DNA of 64,000 nt from Atherix ibis (taxonomy: Eukaryota; Arthropoda; Insecta; Diptera; Athericidae), in contig OY282606.1 in NCBI GenBank assembly GCA_958298945.1, positions 27,191,740-27,255,739 of the forward strand, written 5' to 3'. Numbering within the stretch: the first letter of the stretch is position 1; each line of letters begins with the position of its first letter. Positions 1 to 10,527 of the stretch are shown in pieces. A model generated the notes under the pieces. That model worked only from the letters and a program-made list of their open reading frames with translations, did not search any database and was not told where the DNA came from. Position numbers and translations under genes: made by a program.

Positions 1-758
1 AGTAGTACGGTTTGGTAGCTTTCGGAGCAATTCTATCCGAAATAATGATAGACAGCCGTTTGGGCACGAGTGTTACTTCTCCAAATTGGAACCCAGTTTT
101 CTCTAGAAAATCTTCTTTGATCGTATAATATCAATTTTTAGGGGCCTTTATACAAACTGAAGATTAAACATCATATTTAACGCATATTATACTTGTACAA
201 GTAGTACGATCTAAACATTTTAGATGGCCATAAAAAAAACCATTTCGAAATTATAAACTTTTAAATATTGATTTTGTAATATTCACCATCGTAATGTCAG
301 TAGGGCAGAAATTAATGAATCGACATTTTTTTTATTTTTGGTATTCATTTTTTAAGAGGTGATAAAATTTTCTAATAATATATTAGATAGTTGGTGTGTT
401 TATAGAATTTCATTCGATTTGGATTTTAGAAAGTGGGTTAGATTCAGTTTACTACACATTGGCAGGAGGTGAAATATTTTGAATTTTTTAACACCTCTTA
501 ACGCAGCATGAATAGAATAATTACAATCGAAATACGTGTACTTTCCTTACGCTTAGACTCTTGCCCTTCGTTTTTTTTTATCAAATTAAATTTTTATTCA
601 TATAATTTTCTACTATTAATTAATTAATTAAATATTTTTATTGTAATATTTTGTTTTATCGAAAGGAATATTGACAAGATATGGTAGAACAGTAATGATT
701 TTTTTTAAATTTTTATGCATCAACGTTTTCCCCTTTTAAAGTAGTCCACTTGGGGAGG
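1..758. other. AT-rich DNA, no gene seen
   Basis: Left edge of the window, AT-rich with many homopolymer runs and a short TTAA tract near 617-630. No ORF with recognisable motifs, no RNA gene and no repeat homologous to the families found further right. It ends at the TA target site of the first MarA copy. Confidence 0.5.
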
Positions 759-1590
759 TACGAGGTCTGTTCAAAAAGTATCGTGAATTTTGAATTTCCG
801 CGGGTTACGAGTTATCGCTTTTCGATTTTTTGTGGCGTTGTATTGGTACTCATGTCTCTCACTTATGCTGACAAGTTCGGCCATTTTGAATGTTTAGTTA
901 ATTTGTGGCAGCTGCTTTGCTTGCACGTGTTTTGGTTCGTCTTCGATTTTTGCTCAATTTCGACCAAAAACAGCATCGCATAAACATTGCTAAGGAGCGG
1001 TTGGAGGGTCATAACTGTCGTCCGCGACGATGTAAATTTGTTCCAGAGGGTCATAACTGGTGACGAATCATGGATTTATAGTTATGACATGGCAACCAAA
1101 GCTCAATCATCCCAATGGAAGCTGCCGGACGAGCCGAGACCGAAAAAGCGTGCCAAGTTCGGTCGAATGTGAAGGTTTTGCTTACAGTTTTCTGCGATTG
1201 CAGGGGCATGGTGCATCATAAGTTTTTGCCACAGGGTAGAACGGTTAATAAGGAATAATACCTGCAAGTTATGCGCAAGTTGCGAGAAGCAATCCGCCAG
1301 AAACGCCCGGATTTGAGTAAGAACAAAAATTGGCTTTTGCCATTTTTGGCCAAAAACAACACACTAATAATGCCGCAGCCAACGTATTCCCCAGATTTGG
1401 CCCCCTGTGACTTTTTCTTACTTCCGAAACTGTAGATCCCCATGAAAGGATGACGCTACGTTACGATTGAGGAGAAAATGACGGCATCGAAGGAAGAGCT
1501 TCCTCCTCCTTCGATGCCGTCATTTTCTCCTCAATCGTATAATTTTTGAAAAAACACAAAATTCGCGATACTTTTTGAACAGACCTCGTA
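759..1590 (+). mobile_element. MarA copy 1, internally deleted mariner
   Basis: Mariner with inverted ends: CGAGGTCTGTTCAAAAAGTA at the left (from 761) and its complement at the right (to 1588), flanked by TA target duplications (759-760, 1589-1590). Transposase remnants run on the plus strand from about 987, including the first catalytic region VITGDESWIYSYD (near 1047-1085) and the PQPTYSPDLAPCDFFL third-Asp region near 1375-1430. The N-terminal helix-turn-helix part is missing: the 5' leader (CTTCGATTTTTGC, near 941-953) is joined directly to the segment encoding NFDQKQHRINIAK. The second-Asp region (HHDNAPAH) is also deleted, and the 3' part is replaced by a hairpin (1462-1539). Non-functional; it could only have moved with a transposase supplied from elsewhere. 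Confidence 0.9.
1462..1539. repeat. Perfect hairpin inside MarA1
   Basis: The arms at about 1462-1495 and 1506-1539 are reverse complements over some 34 bases (TACGATTGAGGAGAAAATGA and onward). The left arm is normal MarA coding sequence (ATIEE.KTASKEEL). The right arm is an inverted copy of it that replaces the codons for the transposase C-terminus. Confidence 0.85.
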
Positions 1591-1604
1591 TACTTCTGCG
1601 GAGG

Positions 1605-2940
1605 CGCTATTGCCACTCTTCGAAGCATTTTGCCTTCAGCTCCTCGACTACATTTCTTTGGATGCTATCAAAAGTACCGAGATGGCGTCCTTTTAAGAGT
1701 TTTTTTTTAATTTGGAGAACAAAGAATGGGTAAAACAGACCCATAAGATCATTCGCAAAAAGGGGGGTGTGTTGAGCCACAGGAATCTATATTTTTTTCG
1801 AACTACAGAAAAAGCTCATTGATGGGCGTAGTCTTCAATGTCAAATCTGACGCAAACGACCCTTTTTAAAAAAAAAATACTTTTTATAAAAATAAGTCCT
1901 TAGAAGGTTCCATCTGTTCGCTAGTGATAGTACAGTCCTACCTGAGTGAAGTTTGTCTGTCACTGCTTCTTGGTCCTCGGAAAATACTTTACGCTACCGA
2001 AAACCTTGTACTCTTGTTCAGGTATATTATTGGTATTGGCCGAAGTTTGACAAAAAATTTAATTGCACATCCTTGCTGCAAATTTTGCTGTTACATTTTT
2101 CGCAACGTATTGCAAAAAAAAATTTTAATTAGGACCTTCTATAGGAGAAATTTATTTAACAACGTTGCTAGACCACTTTCAGTGATGCCAGGCTCATTAC
2201 TTCTCTGTCGAAACTCGTAACTCTCTTAAGTTCCTTCAATTTTTATATCAAATGAAGGTCAATCCTTTCTCACGTGATGCAAAAATGTCCTTGATTTAAT
2301 TCACCCATCATCTGAGGTAATGTTACCGATGTTTATTTGAAAATTCATGTAATTGACTTTAGCTCGTGAATTAAGTCGTTGATCCTTATTATTTCGTCAC
2401 TGAGCTACTTTTCATAAAAATAAGTCCTTAAAAGGTTCCATCTGTTCATTAGTGATAGTAAAGTCCTATCTGAATGAGATTTCTTTACTTCCTACCTGAC
2501 TGAAGTTTGTCTGCCATTGCTTCTTGGTCCTCGGAAAATACTCATTGCCACCGAAAATCGCTTTATACCACCGAAAACCTTGAGCTCTTCTTCAGGTATA
2601 TTATCGGCATCGGCCCGAGCTTGACATAAAATTTAATGGCACATCCTTACTCTAATTTTTTTTTATTTAAGACCCTCTATAGGAGAAATTTACCTAGCAG
2701 CGATGCTAGACCACTTTTAGTAATGCCAGGCTCATTACTTCTCTGTCGAACCTCGTAACTCTTAAGTTCCCTTAATTTTTATATCAAATTAAGGTCACGT
2801 GATGCAAAAATACCTTGACTTAATTCATCCGTCATATGAGGTTATGTTACCGATCTTTCTTTGAAAATTCATGTTATTGAACTTAGCTTTTGAATTAGGT
2901 CGTTGATCCTTATTTGTACACACCCAAGATTAAGTGAAGC
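1605..2940 (-). mobile_element. MarF relic 1 (C-terminus plus duplicated N-terminal third)
   Basis: Old mariner read on the minus strand. The segment 1605-1790 gives a C-terminus like FPKLKKLLKGRHLGTFDSIQ followed by NVVEELKAKCFEEWQ. Segments around 1890-2110 and 2410-2650 are two copies, about 530 bp apart, of an N-terminal region with CAIKF.VKL near the start and FSEDQEA(M/V).DKL.SG further on. Both contain near-identical phrases such as AAGTCCTTA.AAGGTTCCATC and CTTCTTGGTCCTCGGAAAAT. Between them lie decayed codons resembling a second helix-turn-helix (INDLIHELKSIT). The catalytic centre is absent here. Assignment to mariner is firm for the C-terminus and inferred for the N-terminal part, helped by the same order at 16.5-18.3 kb. 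Confidence 0.65.
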
Positions 2941-2944
2941 AACC

Positions 2945-5378
2945 AAAATTTCAACATATAAGAGCTTTGGGTCACGTGAAAAGTTAATTATATTATTTTG
3001 TAGGAATTAAGGACAACGTTAAGGATCAATGGTAGTTATTTATATGTCGAGCTATAGAGTTTTTCATAAAGATTAAACTGTTTTTATTTCTGGAACTCTT
3101 TTTATGGATACAATTTGATTGGTTCCATGTTGAAACTATGTTCTTAGTGTTGGCAGATCGTTCACAGTAGAACAACCATTTATTTTGTTCAGAACTAAAG
3201 TGCATCTGATCAACAACATACCTTCTTCACTTACCATCTGGACTCAAATCTGATACATTGGGCAGTTATTTGCTAGACTAACTAAGGAAGTTATCTAATA
3301 TTTTACCGTTAATATAATATGACAAAGCCTTCAAATATACCGTTAGATTAGAATCTTATCTTTTCCAAACCAATTTCTTATATCTAAAAATATAATTAAC
3401 TGAATAAAATTTTTCCTAATTAGATAGTATGATTGATTGGTTCCAATTTATTGGTAATCGAATTTAATTATTTTCTTTTACCATACAATAATGTCTCGTT
3501 ATTTATTTCCTTGATATAAGAGTACACTTGGCTTCATTACCATCGATAATTTCAAATAAACTATAATTCAACAATTAGTGACTTAACATAATTGAAGAAT
3601 AAAAATCAAGCAGACTGCAAAAAATAATTTCAATTTTCCAAATAGTTTTTATTTTAATTTTTTACTATTAAAAATTGAGTGTATTTAATTCCATTTTACT
3701 CGAATCATTCTGTAGAAGTTAGTCAACTTTAATAATTAGAAAGTATTTAGTTTTCTATCATTTTCTTATATTCAAATTAATTATAAAATATTGTCTCAAC
3801 GAAATAATTGGCTTTTACTAAAAGTTCTGCATCAAAAAATATTCTACTTTTTAGGAAAAATATTATTTAAAAAATCACTGCTCCAGTTGAGGTATTAAGA
3901 TTAATTTTATAGACATTTGTTTTTTGTTTAAACTAAAGTTAAATGAATTAAACAAATTTTTGAATTATTGTTTTTTTAAAGAAAAAAATTCATTTTAAAA
4001 TCCTAAATTACGAAATCGTGTAATAAAAATCATTGTAGGATTAATCAGAGTAGTAAGCATATCCAAACCAATTTGATAATTTTTTTAAAAAAATTTAAGA
4101 AAAATTGAATAAAATTCTACTGAAAACCATCAAAAATTTACAAACTTAATTGGAAATTATCATGAGTGCTTTATATGAAATTGAACCAAAATCTGTAAAG
4201 TTATAGTCTCATTTTAAAAGACAGCAAAATTTAGTTGTTGCAGGTTAACCAGGTGAACAAGTGATATTTCGGCATAATTTATGGTTTAAATCTTTTTAAA
4301 AATTGTTCTTTTCGATTATTTTGAGTGCAACAACTTTTGTGAGTTATTCCACATTTACTAAATTTCAGTGGAGTTTTTACTTCTGCGATTAGCCTCTCAT
4401 TTTTATTTATTATAAAATTTTTATTTTACTTTTTTTATAATAAGAAATATTTTGCAATAAAAACTATAAGAACTAAAAAATAAAAATCGTAATTTTTCTA
4501 AGTAAATATTTTTCTTAAGTTTATAATTATTTGTAGCTGCCAAATAAGACATTATGAAAAAGGAAAGGTGTTTTTGGTTGGCTTTAATTTATTTTTTATG
4601 TACAGAAAAACTTCTTCTGGAGAGAGGAAAGAAAATTTATGTTCATGGGAATGCGGCCAAAGTTCTATTCTATCTGAATAGCTAACTTTTTGTCTGGCGA
4701 ATTGTTTTCTATTATGCCTATAACCATTAAGCATTGATAATTATAAATCTGAAAAGAATATATTCTGTACGTAATACTTTAATTAAATAGAATGACAGAA
4801 AAAGGTCAAAACTAATAAGGTAAATCTAAACAAAATGCCAGAAAAGGGTCAAAATAGAAAAATTACACACAGAAGCCTCTACTCAATGTAAATGTTAATA
4901 TTTTGACATGAATTTATTGAGCAGTTTTTGAACAGTCAACAACGGTTTTTTTTGTTGATGAAAATATTAAATTAATTGAATTCATTTCAATTTGGGAGAA
5001 GAAAATCGTTTATAAAAAATTTATAATTATTACAAGAATAGTAATTATTATTTCATTCATATTTAACCGTAAAAGTTTTGATCTTTTGTAATTCACTGTT
5101 AACTGTTTATAGTTCATAGGTTAAATGTAATCAATCTTTGGGAAAATATAATAATCTATTTGGGAATTACAGGAATAAATTTAATTTGAAAAATTGTACA
5201 CTATCGAAAATTGACTATCTAAACAACAACAAATATTTTATATTATTCTCAATATTGTTGTTTTTTTAAATTTACTTAACTATTAATTGTTATTGTCCTA
5301 ATAAGCCATCTGGTGGATTCAAAACAAAGTAGATTGTTACTATACAAAACATGCTAGAAAGAAAATTAGTACAATGTT
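2945..5378. other. AT-rich DNA, no gene seen
   Basis: About 2.4 kb of AT-rich sequence. A 60-codon minus-strand frame at 4552-4734 has no recognisable motif and no supporting signals, so I do not call it a gene. No inverted ends or target duplications were seen. Confidence 0.45.
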
Positions 5379-5642
5379 TACGTAAGGTTAGTAAGAGAAG
5401 TACCTGACCAGACGTACAAATTGTGGTTATTTATTGAGAAAACTTACTATGATAGAAAGCATCAACCTTATAAAGCTTAAGTTTAAAGTTTGATGATGCT
5501 GCAATATTTAGTATTTGTTTGACAGCCATTATTAGTGAACGCACTCAGTGAATTTGTAAACGTGATAAAATTTGTCATCGTTATGGGATACTATAATTTC
5601 ATTTGAAAGGTCACCATCCAACCAATATCACAGCCAAGCTAG
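5379..5642 (+). mobile_element. MarG mariner, left part (interrupted by LINE)
   Basis: Left end of an old mariner: TACGTAAGGTTAGTAAGAGA near 5379 aligns with the complement of the right end near 8250-8279 (AGGTCGGGT...GATCCTCGTA). It is followed by a leader with TTTGACAGCCATTATTAGTG. The element resumes at 7754 after the inserted LINE. Codons here are badly decayed. Confidence 0.55.
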
Positions 5643-5661
5643 ACTATACTTCGGGGTCAGT
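5643..5661. repeat. LINE target-site duplication, left copy
   Basis: ACTATACTTCGGGGTCAGT; matches 7735-7753 at 18 of 19 positions. It lies directly next to the poly-T (poly-A on the minus strand) end of the retrotransposon. Confidence 0.85.
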
Positions 5662-7734
5662 CAGTCTTTTTTTTTTCTGTTTAGATTAATGAGGTACAGG
5701 GGGAAACCTTCAAAAGGTACTCGCCTGGAAATTTTTCCTGCCAGGCGAGTTATGCGGGATTTTTACCTCGCTAAAACCTAACCTGCACCTCTGATCTTGC
5801 TCCCGGAACGATGGTTCCCCGGCGGCACTCTTTGTAAATACTACTTCGCCGGGGCGTTCTTGTTTGATGCTACTGCTGTCCCGATGTTATGACGCCTCGC
5901 GGCCTATTCTTCGTACGTTGTGTGGAGATCCTTAATAATGGATTCCACGTACTCTGCAATTCTGTTCCAAGCCGATTGGCTCTTCAGCATGCACTCCACT
6001 ATATTTTCTGGACTGATGAAACGGTCCAGATTTCTCTCCAGCTCCACCCGCGTCTCCTCGTAGAGAGGGCACTGGAAGAACACGTGTTCTGCGTCTTCGA
6101 TCACATCGCGGCAATGATGACAGTTTGGGGAGTCAGTTCTCTTGAATCTGTGCAAGTATACCCGAAAGCATCCATACCCAGTCAAGAGTTGGGTGATGTA
6201 ATACCCAACTTCCCCGTGCAGGCGAGTGACCCATTTGGTGACATCTGGGATCAGTCGATGAGTTCACCGACCCTTTGTCGAGCTGTCCCATCTTTCTTGC
6301 CAGAGGCGAAGACTCTCGGGTCTCTCCTCTTCACAGAGGACCTTTCGCCACTCTCGCTCTCCTGCCAGGATGTCGATGGGTGGGCATGATGCCACAACGT
6401 TGACCGCATCGTGTGATGTCGTTCGATATGCTGACGCCACTCTGATCACTGAGAGCCGCTGGACTGATGACATTGTCTTGCGGTATGTTGTTAACTCTAG
6501 CGATTTCGCCCACACTGGTGCTCCGTATAGCAGGACGGAGGTAACTACAGTTGCCAGTAGTCGTCTTCGAATTTGCCTGGGGCCTCCGATATTGGGCATT
6601 TTCCGCGAAAGCGCGCCCTGTACTGCTGATGCCTTCCTGCTGGCGCTGGAGATATGCTTCTTGTAGTTGAGTCTGGCATCCAAAATCACTCCTAGATACC
6701 TTATGTAGGGTAGCGACTGGATATCGTGGTCGCCTACTCTTATGGTAATGGTCTCCATTTTCTTCCGGCTACTCACAAGGAGTGCTTCGGTCTTATATTC
6801 CGCCAATGACAGGTCTGCCAATGTCATCCACTGTCTTATCCTCCGGATGGTGGTGGAGAATGCGGCTTCCAGATCCTCCAGGTGTTTGGCTACAAGGTCA
6901 ACCGCTCCGTCGTCCGCAAAGGCCACGAGCGTTGTGTTCGTCGGTAATTCCAGATGGAGTAGGCCGTCGTACATGACGTTCCACAAGAGTGGCGCCAGGA
7001 CAGAGCCCTGAGGTACCCCACCCGTGACCCCATACTCCGCTGGTCCATCCTCCATTTCGTAGTCTAGTAGTCGATCACTGAAGTATGATCTGACCATCCT
7101 CCGTAGGTAGTAGGGCACCCCCATGTTCTTAAGAGCCTCCAGGACTCGATCCCAGCGGCCCGAGTTAAACGCATTTTTGATGTCCAGGGTGACAATGAGG
7201 CAATACTTTTTGGAACCGCCTTTCCATCTCTTTCCTGAGATGGCTTCCTTTGCGATGTTCGTGACGAGTTCTAGCGCGTCGATGGTCGATCTCCCCTTCC
7301 TGAATCCGAATTGGAATTCGAAAAGTTGAGAATCGATGTATTGCTCCAATCTGTCGGCCACTTTCCGCTCCAAGTTCTTCCCGTCCGAATCTAGCATGCA
7401 AAGTGGACGATAGGATGCTGGTTCGTCCGGTGGTTTCTTCCCTTTTGGGATAAGAACCAATCTTTGTTGCATCCATCGAGTCGGAAATACACCTTGCCGC
7501 AGGCAGGCGTCATACATGCTTATAAACACTCTTCAGTGCAATGTATAGTATGCCGCTCGGTCCTGGTGCCTTGCCATTCTGAAGTCTATTGCAGGCCCTC
7601 GTGAGCTCTTCCATGGTCACTCCAGTAATTTCCACTTCTTCATCCTCCGGGTGGTAGTCGGGGAGTTCTGGTTTCTCCGGGAACAGATGTTCTACTATTC
7701 TGTGCAGCTACTATTCTCCGGGAACAGATGTTCT
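5662..7734 (-). mobile_element. R1-like non-LTR retrotransposon, 5' truncated
   Basis: A 2.07-kb minus-strand insertion bounded by a 19-bp target-site duplication (5643-5661, 7735-7753). Its 3' end is a run of T on the plus strand (5666-5676), the poly-A tail. It carries the reverse transcriptase and C-terminal zinc-knuckle part of ORF2. The endonuclease domain and ORF1 are missing, as usual after incomplete target-primed reverse transcription. It is far more GC-rich than its surroundings. The insertion lies inside the older mariner MarG, so it is younger than that element. Confidence 0.9.
5904..7710 (-). pseudogene. R1-type ORF2 reverse transcriptase, 3' part
   Basis: Encodes the reverse transcriptase of an R1-clade-like LINE. 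Reading on the minus strand from about 7710, a first segment gives VTMEELTRACNRLQNGKAPG. A one-base frameshift near 7515-7530 leads into a 421-codon frame (7529-6264). It contains LVLIPKGKKPPDEPASYRPL (fingers), VTLDIKNAFNS (first catalytic Asp), GVPQGSVLAPLLWN and LVAFADDGAVDLVA (the catalytic DD). The next segment starts after a single in-frame TGA at 6264-6266 and continues in the same frame. It ends in a zinc knuckle, CHHC followed by AEHVFFQC (C-x2-C-x8-H-x4-C), and a stop at 5904. Two lesions only, so fairly recent. R1-clade assignment rests on motif style; related clades such as LOA or Jockey are less likely. Confidence 0.85.
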
Positions 7735-7739
7735 ACTAT
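7673..7739. repeat. 26-bp duplication at LINE 5' junction
   Basis: TTCTCCGGGAACAGATGTTC plus six bases occurs at 7673-7698 and again at 7714-7739, period 41, overlapping the start of the right target duplication. It looks like a template jump or repair scar at the truncated 5' end. Confidence 0.8.
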
Positions 7740-7753
7740 ATTTCGGGGTCAGT
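7735..7753. repeat. LINE target-site duplication, right copy
   Basis: ACTATATTTCGGGGTCAGT; one mismatch to 5643-5661. MarG coding relics resume immediately after it. Confidence 0.85.
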
Positions 7754-8279
7754 GGTCGCCCAAGTGAGGGGACCACGCCAGAAATGATATTGGATGACTG
7801 TCGACTGAAAATTCACGAGCTAGCAGACTTGGAAGGCATTTCAAAAAAACACAGTACGCATATAGACTGAAAATTTATAAAAGCAAAAGTTGATGGGATC
7901 CGCGTTTGCTCACAATGGAACATAAACAGTGTCATTAAGATATTTCAATCACGTGCTTAGTGATTTTTTGCAGTAATAGAGAACAGTTTTTGTATCGATT
8001 CAAAACCGTGAATAATACATGGATCCATAACGTCACTTCTGAGATGAAAGAACAGTCAAAATATTGAACTGATATGGGAGCATCAGCCCTAAAGAAAGTA
8101 AAGATAGTTCTATTTCTTGAGAAGGTCATACCATCAGTTTTTTTTTGGAATGCGCTTGGGATAATTTTCATTGATTATTTTTGGAGCTAAAACAAGCATA
8201 TGTTGAGAAGTAATGATAATTTTTCCTAAATTTTTTGTTTTTTATGTGTTAGGTCGGGTATTTCTGGAACGATCCTCGT
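7754..8279 (+). mobile_element. MarG mariner, right part
   Basis: Continuation of the mariner split by the LINE. Plus-strand codons give GRPSEGTTPEMI then LDDCRLKIHEL (7756-7830). Further on come NTWIHNVTSEMKEQSK, equivalent to the DETWIHHYTPE first-Asp region (8008-8060), and GASALKKVKIV and WNALGIIFIDY (8070-8180). Then a large deletion jumps to the last codons (like YVEK stop, near 8198-8212) and the right terminal repeat ending in CCTCGTA (8273-8279). The first Asp is now Asn, and the second and third Asp regions are deleted. Dead. Style is closest to cecropia-like mariners. Confidence 0.75.
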
Positions 8280-8339
8280 ATTTCTAATCTTTTAACAAAA
8301 TTACCCATTTTGTGGTTTGAAAAGTACAATTCTGTTATT

Positions 8340-8520
8340 TGACAGCTATCAACCCTTTTAGCTCTACGGTTCTTACTGTAAAGTGGGTATTAAAGCTATT
8401 GAATATTGCTGGGTAAAGTCTATTGAGCTAAAAGGAACTATGTTGAGAAATAAAGATATTTTTTCCCAAATTTTTTATGTTTTTTCTGCCAGGCCGGATA
8501 CTTATTGGACTGCCCTCATA
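8340..8520 (+). mobile_element. Second MarG-type 3' end
   Basis: A separate 3' terminal fragment. Codons near 8385-8445 read IKAIEYCWVKSIELKG, matching the usual mariner tail (LEHRW.KCIELEG.Y). The stretch 8430-8520 then repeats the sequence of 8195-8279 (TATGTTGAGAAATAAAG, CAAATTTTTTATG, AGGCCGG, CTCATA). The rest of the element is missing. Confidence 0.65.
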
Positions 8521-8589
8521 CATCAAAATAATGATCATTTACCTATAAAGGCATTCCAAGTTCATACACAACATGATCATTGATCTTTG

Positions 8590-8770
8590 ACGAAATTTTT
8601 AGATTCTTCACTTAACTCTGGATATGTACGAACAAAGATCATTAGCCTTATTCAATAAATTTTAAACGAAGATCGGTAACATAACCTCAAATAATCGGTG
8701 AATTGAGTCAAGGTCATATTTCTAGCACATGAGATATGAAGTTTTAGGAACTATGGCCACAAAACTTCGT
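8590..8770 (+). mobile_element. MarF fragment, inverted relative to MarF1
   Basis: Reverse complement of the 2780-2940 part of MarF relic 1: shared blocks include AAGATCGGTAACATAACCTC, GGTGAATTGAGTCAAGGTCA and TTCACTTAA. It covers only the N-terminal/second helix-turn-helix portion, heavily mutated. Confidence 0.65.
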
Positions 8771-8869
8771 TAATCGTCAGGACACGATCCTTTCCAAATA
8801 ATCTTGGATGAAGTTTTCGCTTATTGCGAGCTGAAATTCCACAAGTTTTCAGTTTAACCATACAATAAT

Positions 8870-8946
8870 GTAACCGGCTCAGTAACACAATCATTAACAT
8901 ACTGCACTAACATATAAGGGCTCGTGGAGTCGAATCCCACCGACGC
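8870..8946 (+). repeat. tRNA-like / SINE-like segment
   Basis: CCGGCTCAGTAAC (about 8874-8886) resembles a Pol III A box. GTGGAGTCGAATCCCAC (8923-8939) resembles a T arm with B box, spaced as in a tRNA. It is followed by CGACGCA and a T run (about 8959-8966) that could end Pol III transcription. The 5' acceptor strand that should pair with CGACGCA is not evident, so this is not called a functional tRNA. It could be a decayed tRNA gene or the head of a SINE, or chance. Confidence 0.35.
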
Positions 8947-8959
8947 ATGGTCCTATACT

Positions 8960-10084
8960 TTTTTTTAAATTTTTTTACAGGTATCTGCAACTACAAAATG
9001 GTAATAAGCAGATTTGAATAATAGTTTTAATTAACATGAAAGGTTATGGGAAGTAAACTTACATCGAAGTTTCTCCTGCTAGCATGTGCTTATATTAAGC
9101 TTCAGTATTTTAATAAATCACACGACCAGTGACGCTTATGTCTTTGATGAATGTTTTGAGGAAAGGAAGTAGATGATACTTCTTGAACAAAGGTATAAGT
9201 ATAATTAAAGATACGGGAAAGGAACTTTTTATAACGAGACATTGTAATAAAAGAAACGTCCAGAAAACATTATTGCAAACATAAAAGAGAGCGTCGACAA
9301 TTGTACGGAATATTTTTGATTGACGAGATTGTATTCCATTGCAAATGAAAGGCTTAGTAGGATACCAGAGTTCTTGTCCGTAAGTCCATATTGGTTTCTG
9401 TAGAGCATTGCATAAAAGTACTTTTCTGTCTATAGTAAGTTTAGAACGTTTATCTAGAAGTCGAAGTAGTTGTAGATATCGTCTTTAGGACGTCTGTCGA
9501 AGTTCAGTCCTAGCTACCGAACTTCGGTGTGTTGTGGTATTTCGCACATAGTACACGGCGATGAGTAAAAGTCACGTAGGTAGATTTACGTTCATTAACT
9601 TTTACTCTTCATCTGGTAAACCTTTTCTTCTTGGGTTTGGATTTGGATTTGGAGAATTTCGAAAGCATATTGGGGAGGTCTTATGCTGATTTCCAACAAC
9701 AAAAAACCCTTTTCGTTTTAATTTTCACTTTAGTCCTTCGGTATCGTAACGCTTAGAATAAACATTTTAGTATTAATAAAATTACTTGAAATGATAACAA
9801 ACAAACAAACAAACAAACATACAATAAAAATCTAAGCGTTCTCAAATCTCCGATATTATCAAATCAGGACATTATGCCTCCTGGGAACTTTTCACGTAAT
9901 AAAAACCAAAAAGCATCTTGTTGTGTAGACACAGTTTTATTAGGACTACATATTAGATTTTAACTGCCGATTTGGGCATTTGACAAAGGTTTGGTGTGAA
10001 AAAACCATAATAAAAAAGAGGTTTTTTTTTCGTAAAAGAGATTCTTATGGTTTCGAAGCCCCATTTTTTCTGATCCTAGTCTTT
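8960..10084. other. No gene seen; (ACAA)n microsatellite
   Basis: Roughly 1.1 kb of mixed composition without a coding frame I can support. Contains an ACAA tandem tract at 9796-9819 and a weak inverted repeat (GATGAGTAAAAGT near 9559 with its complement near 9600-9613). Confidence 0.45.
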
Positions 10085-10250
10085 GTGATTCTTTTTTTTT
10101 AATTTTCCAAGATAAAAAAAACCGTTTGAAAGGATGCCATCTCGGTCTTGTTGATGATATCCAAGGGAGTGTATCGGAGGTGCTGAATGCGATTACAGTG
10201 GAAGCCTTCCAGCCCTGCTATTAAAAGTGGAAGCAATGCCTCCGCTGACG
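10085..10250 (+). mobile_element. MarF C-terminal fragment
   Basis: Plus-strand codons resemble a mariner C-terminus: KKT.LKGCHLGLVDDIQGSV, then EVLNAITVEAFQPCY and KWKQCLR. Similar in layout to the C-terminal tails at 1605-1790 and 16540-16680. No ends preserved. Confidence 0.6.
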
Positions 10251-10415
10251 TTCAGCTGACCAACAGACCTAATTTAAAGGACGAAATGTTGATGTATAAA
10301 AATAGAATAAAAAAAAATCGATTTGTATATGAACAGGGATGAAGAGACATTCACAAACCCTAAATGAGGTTCGACAAACGCTGATAGATTCAATAAAAAT
10401 TACAAATTTACTTAA

Positions 10416-10527
10416 AATATTATTTTGATTCCATAAGTCCAAAAGCAAATCGATAAATACCTCATTATAGTCTATTAAATTTTTCCGCTTATGGCAGAAA
10501 TCTTACAAATATTTGTTTAATATTGTA
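10416..10527. repeat. Direct repeat flanking MarB1, left copy
   Basis: AATATTATTTTGATTCCATA ... GGCAGAAATCTTACAAATAT ... AATATTGTA. Homologous to 11912-12035. MarB1 begins exactly at its last TA. Confidence 0.8.

Noticed and set aside
4552..4734. 60-codon minus frame
   Set aside because: Short, no recognised motif, no splice or promoter support in AT-rich DNA.
6370..7329. Several plus-strand ORFs over the LINE
   Set aside because: Shadow frames of the minus-strand reverse transcriptase, which has clear catalytic motifs.
8870..8946. Functional tRNA gene
   Set aside because: No 5' acceptor strand pairing with the 3' end and no convincing anticodon arm.
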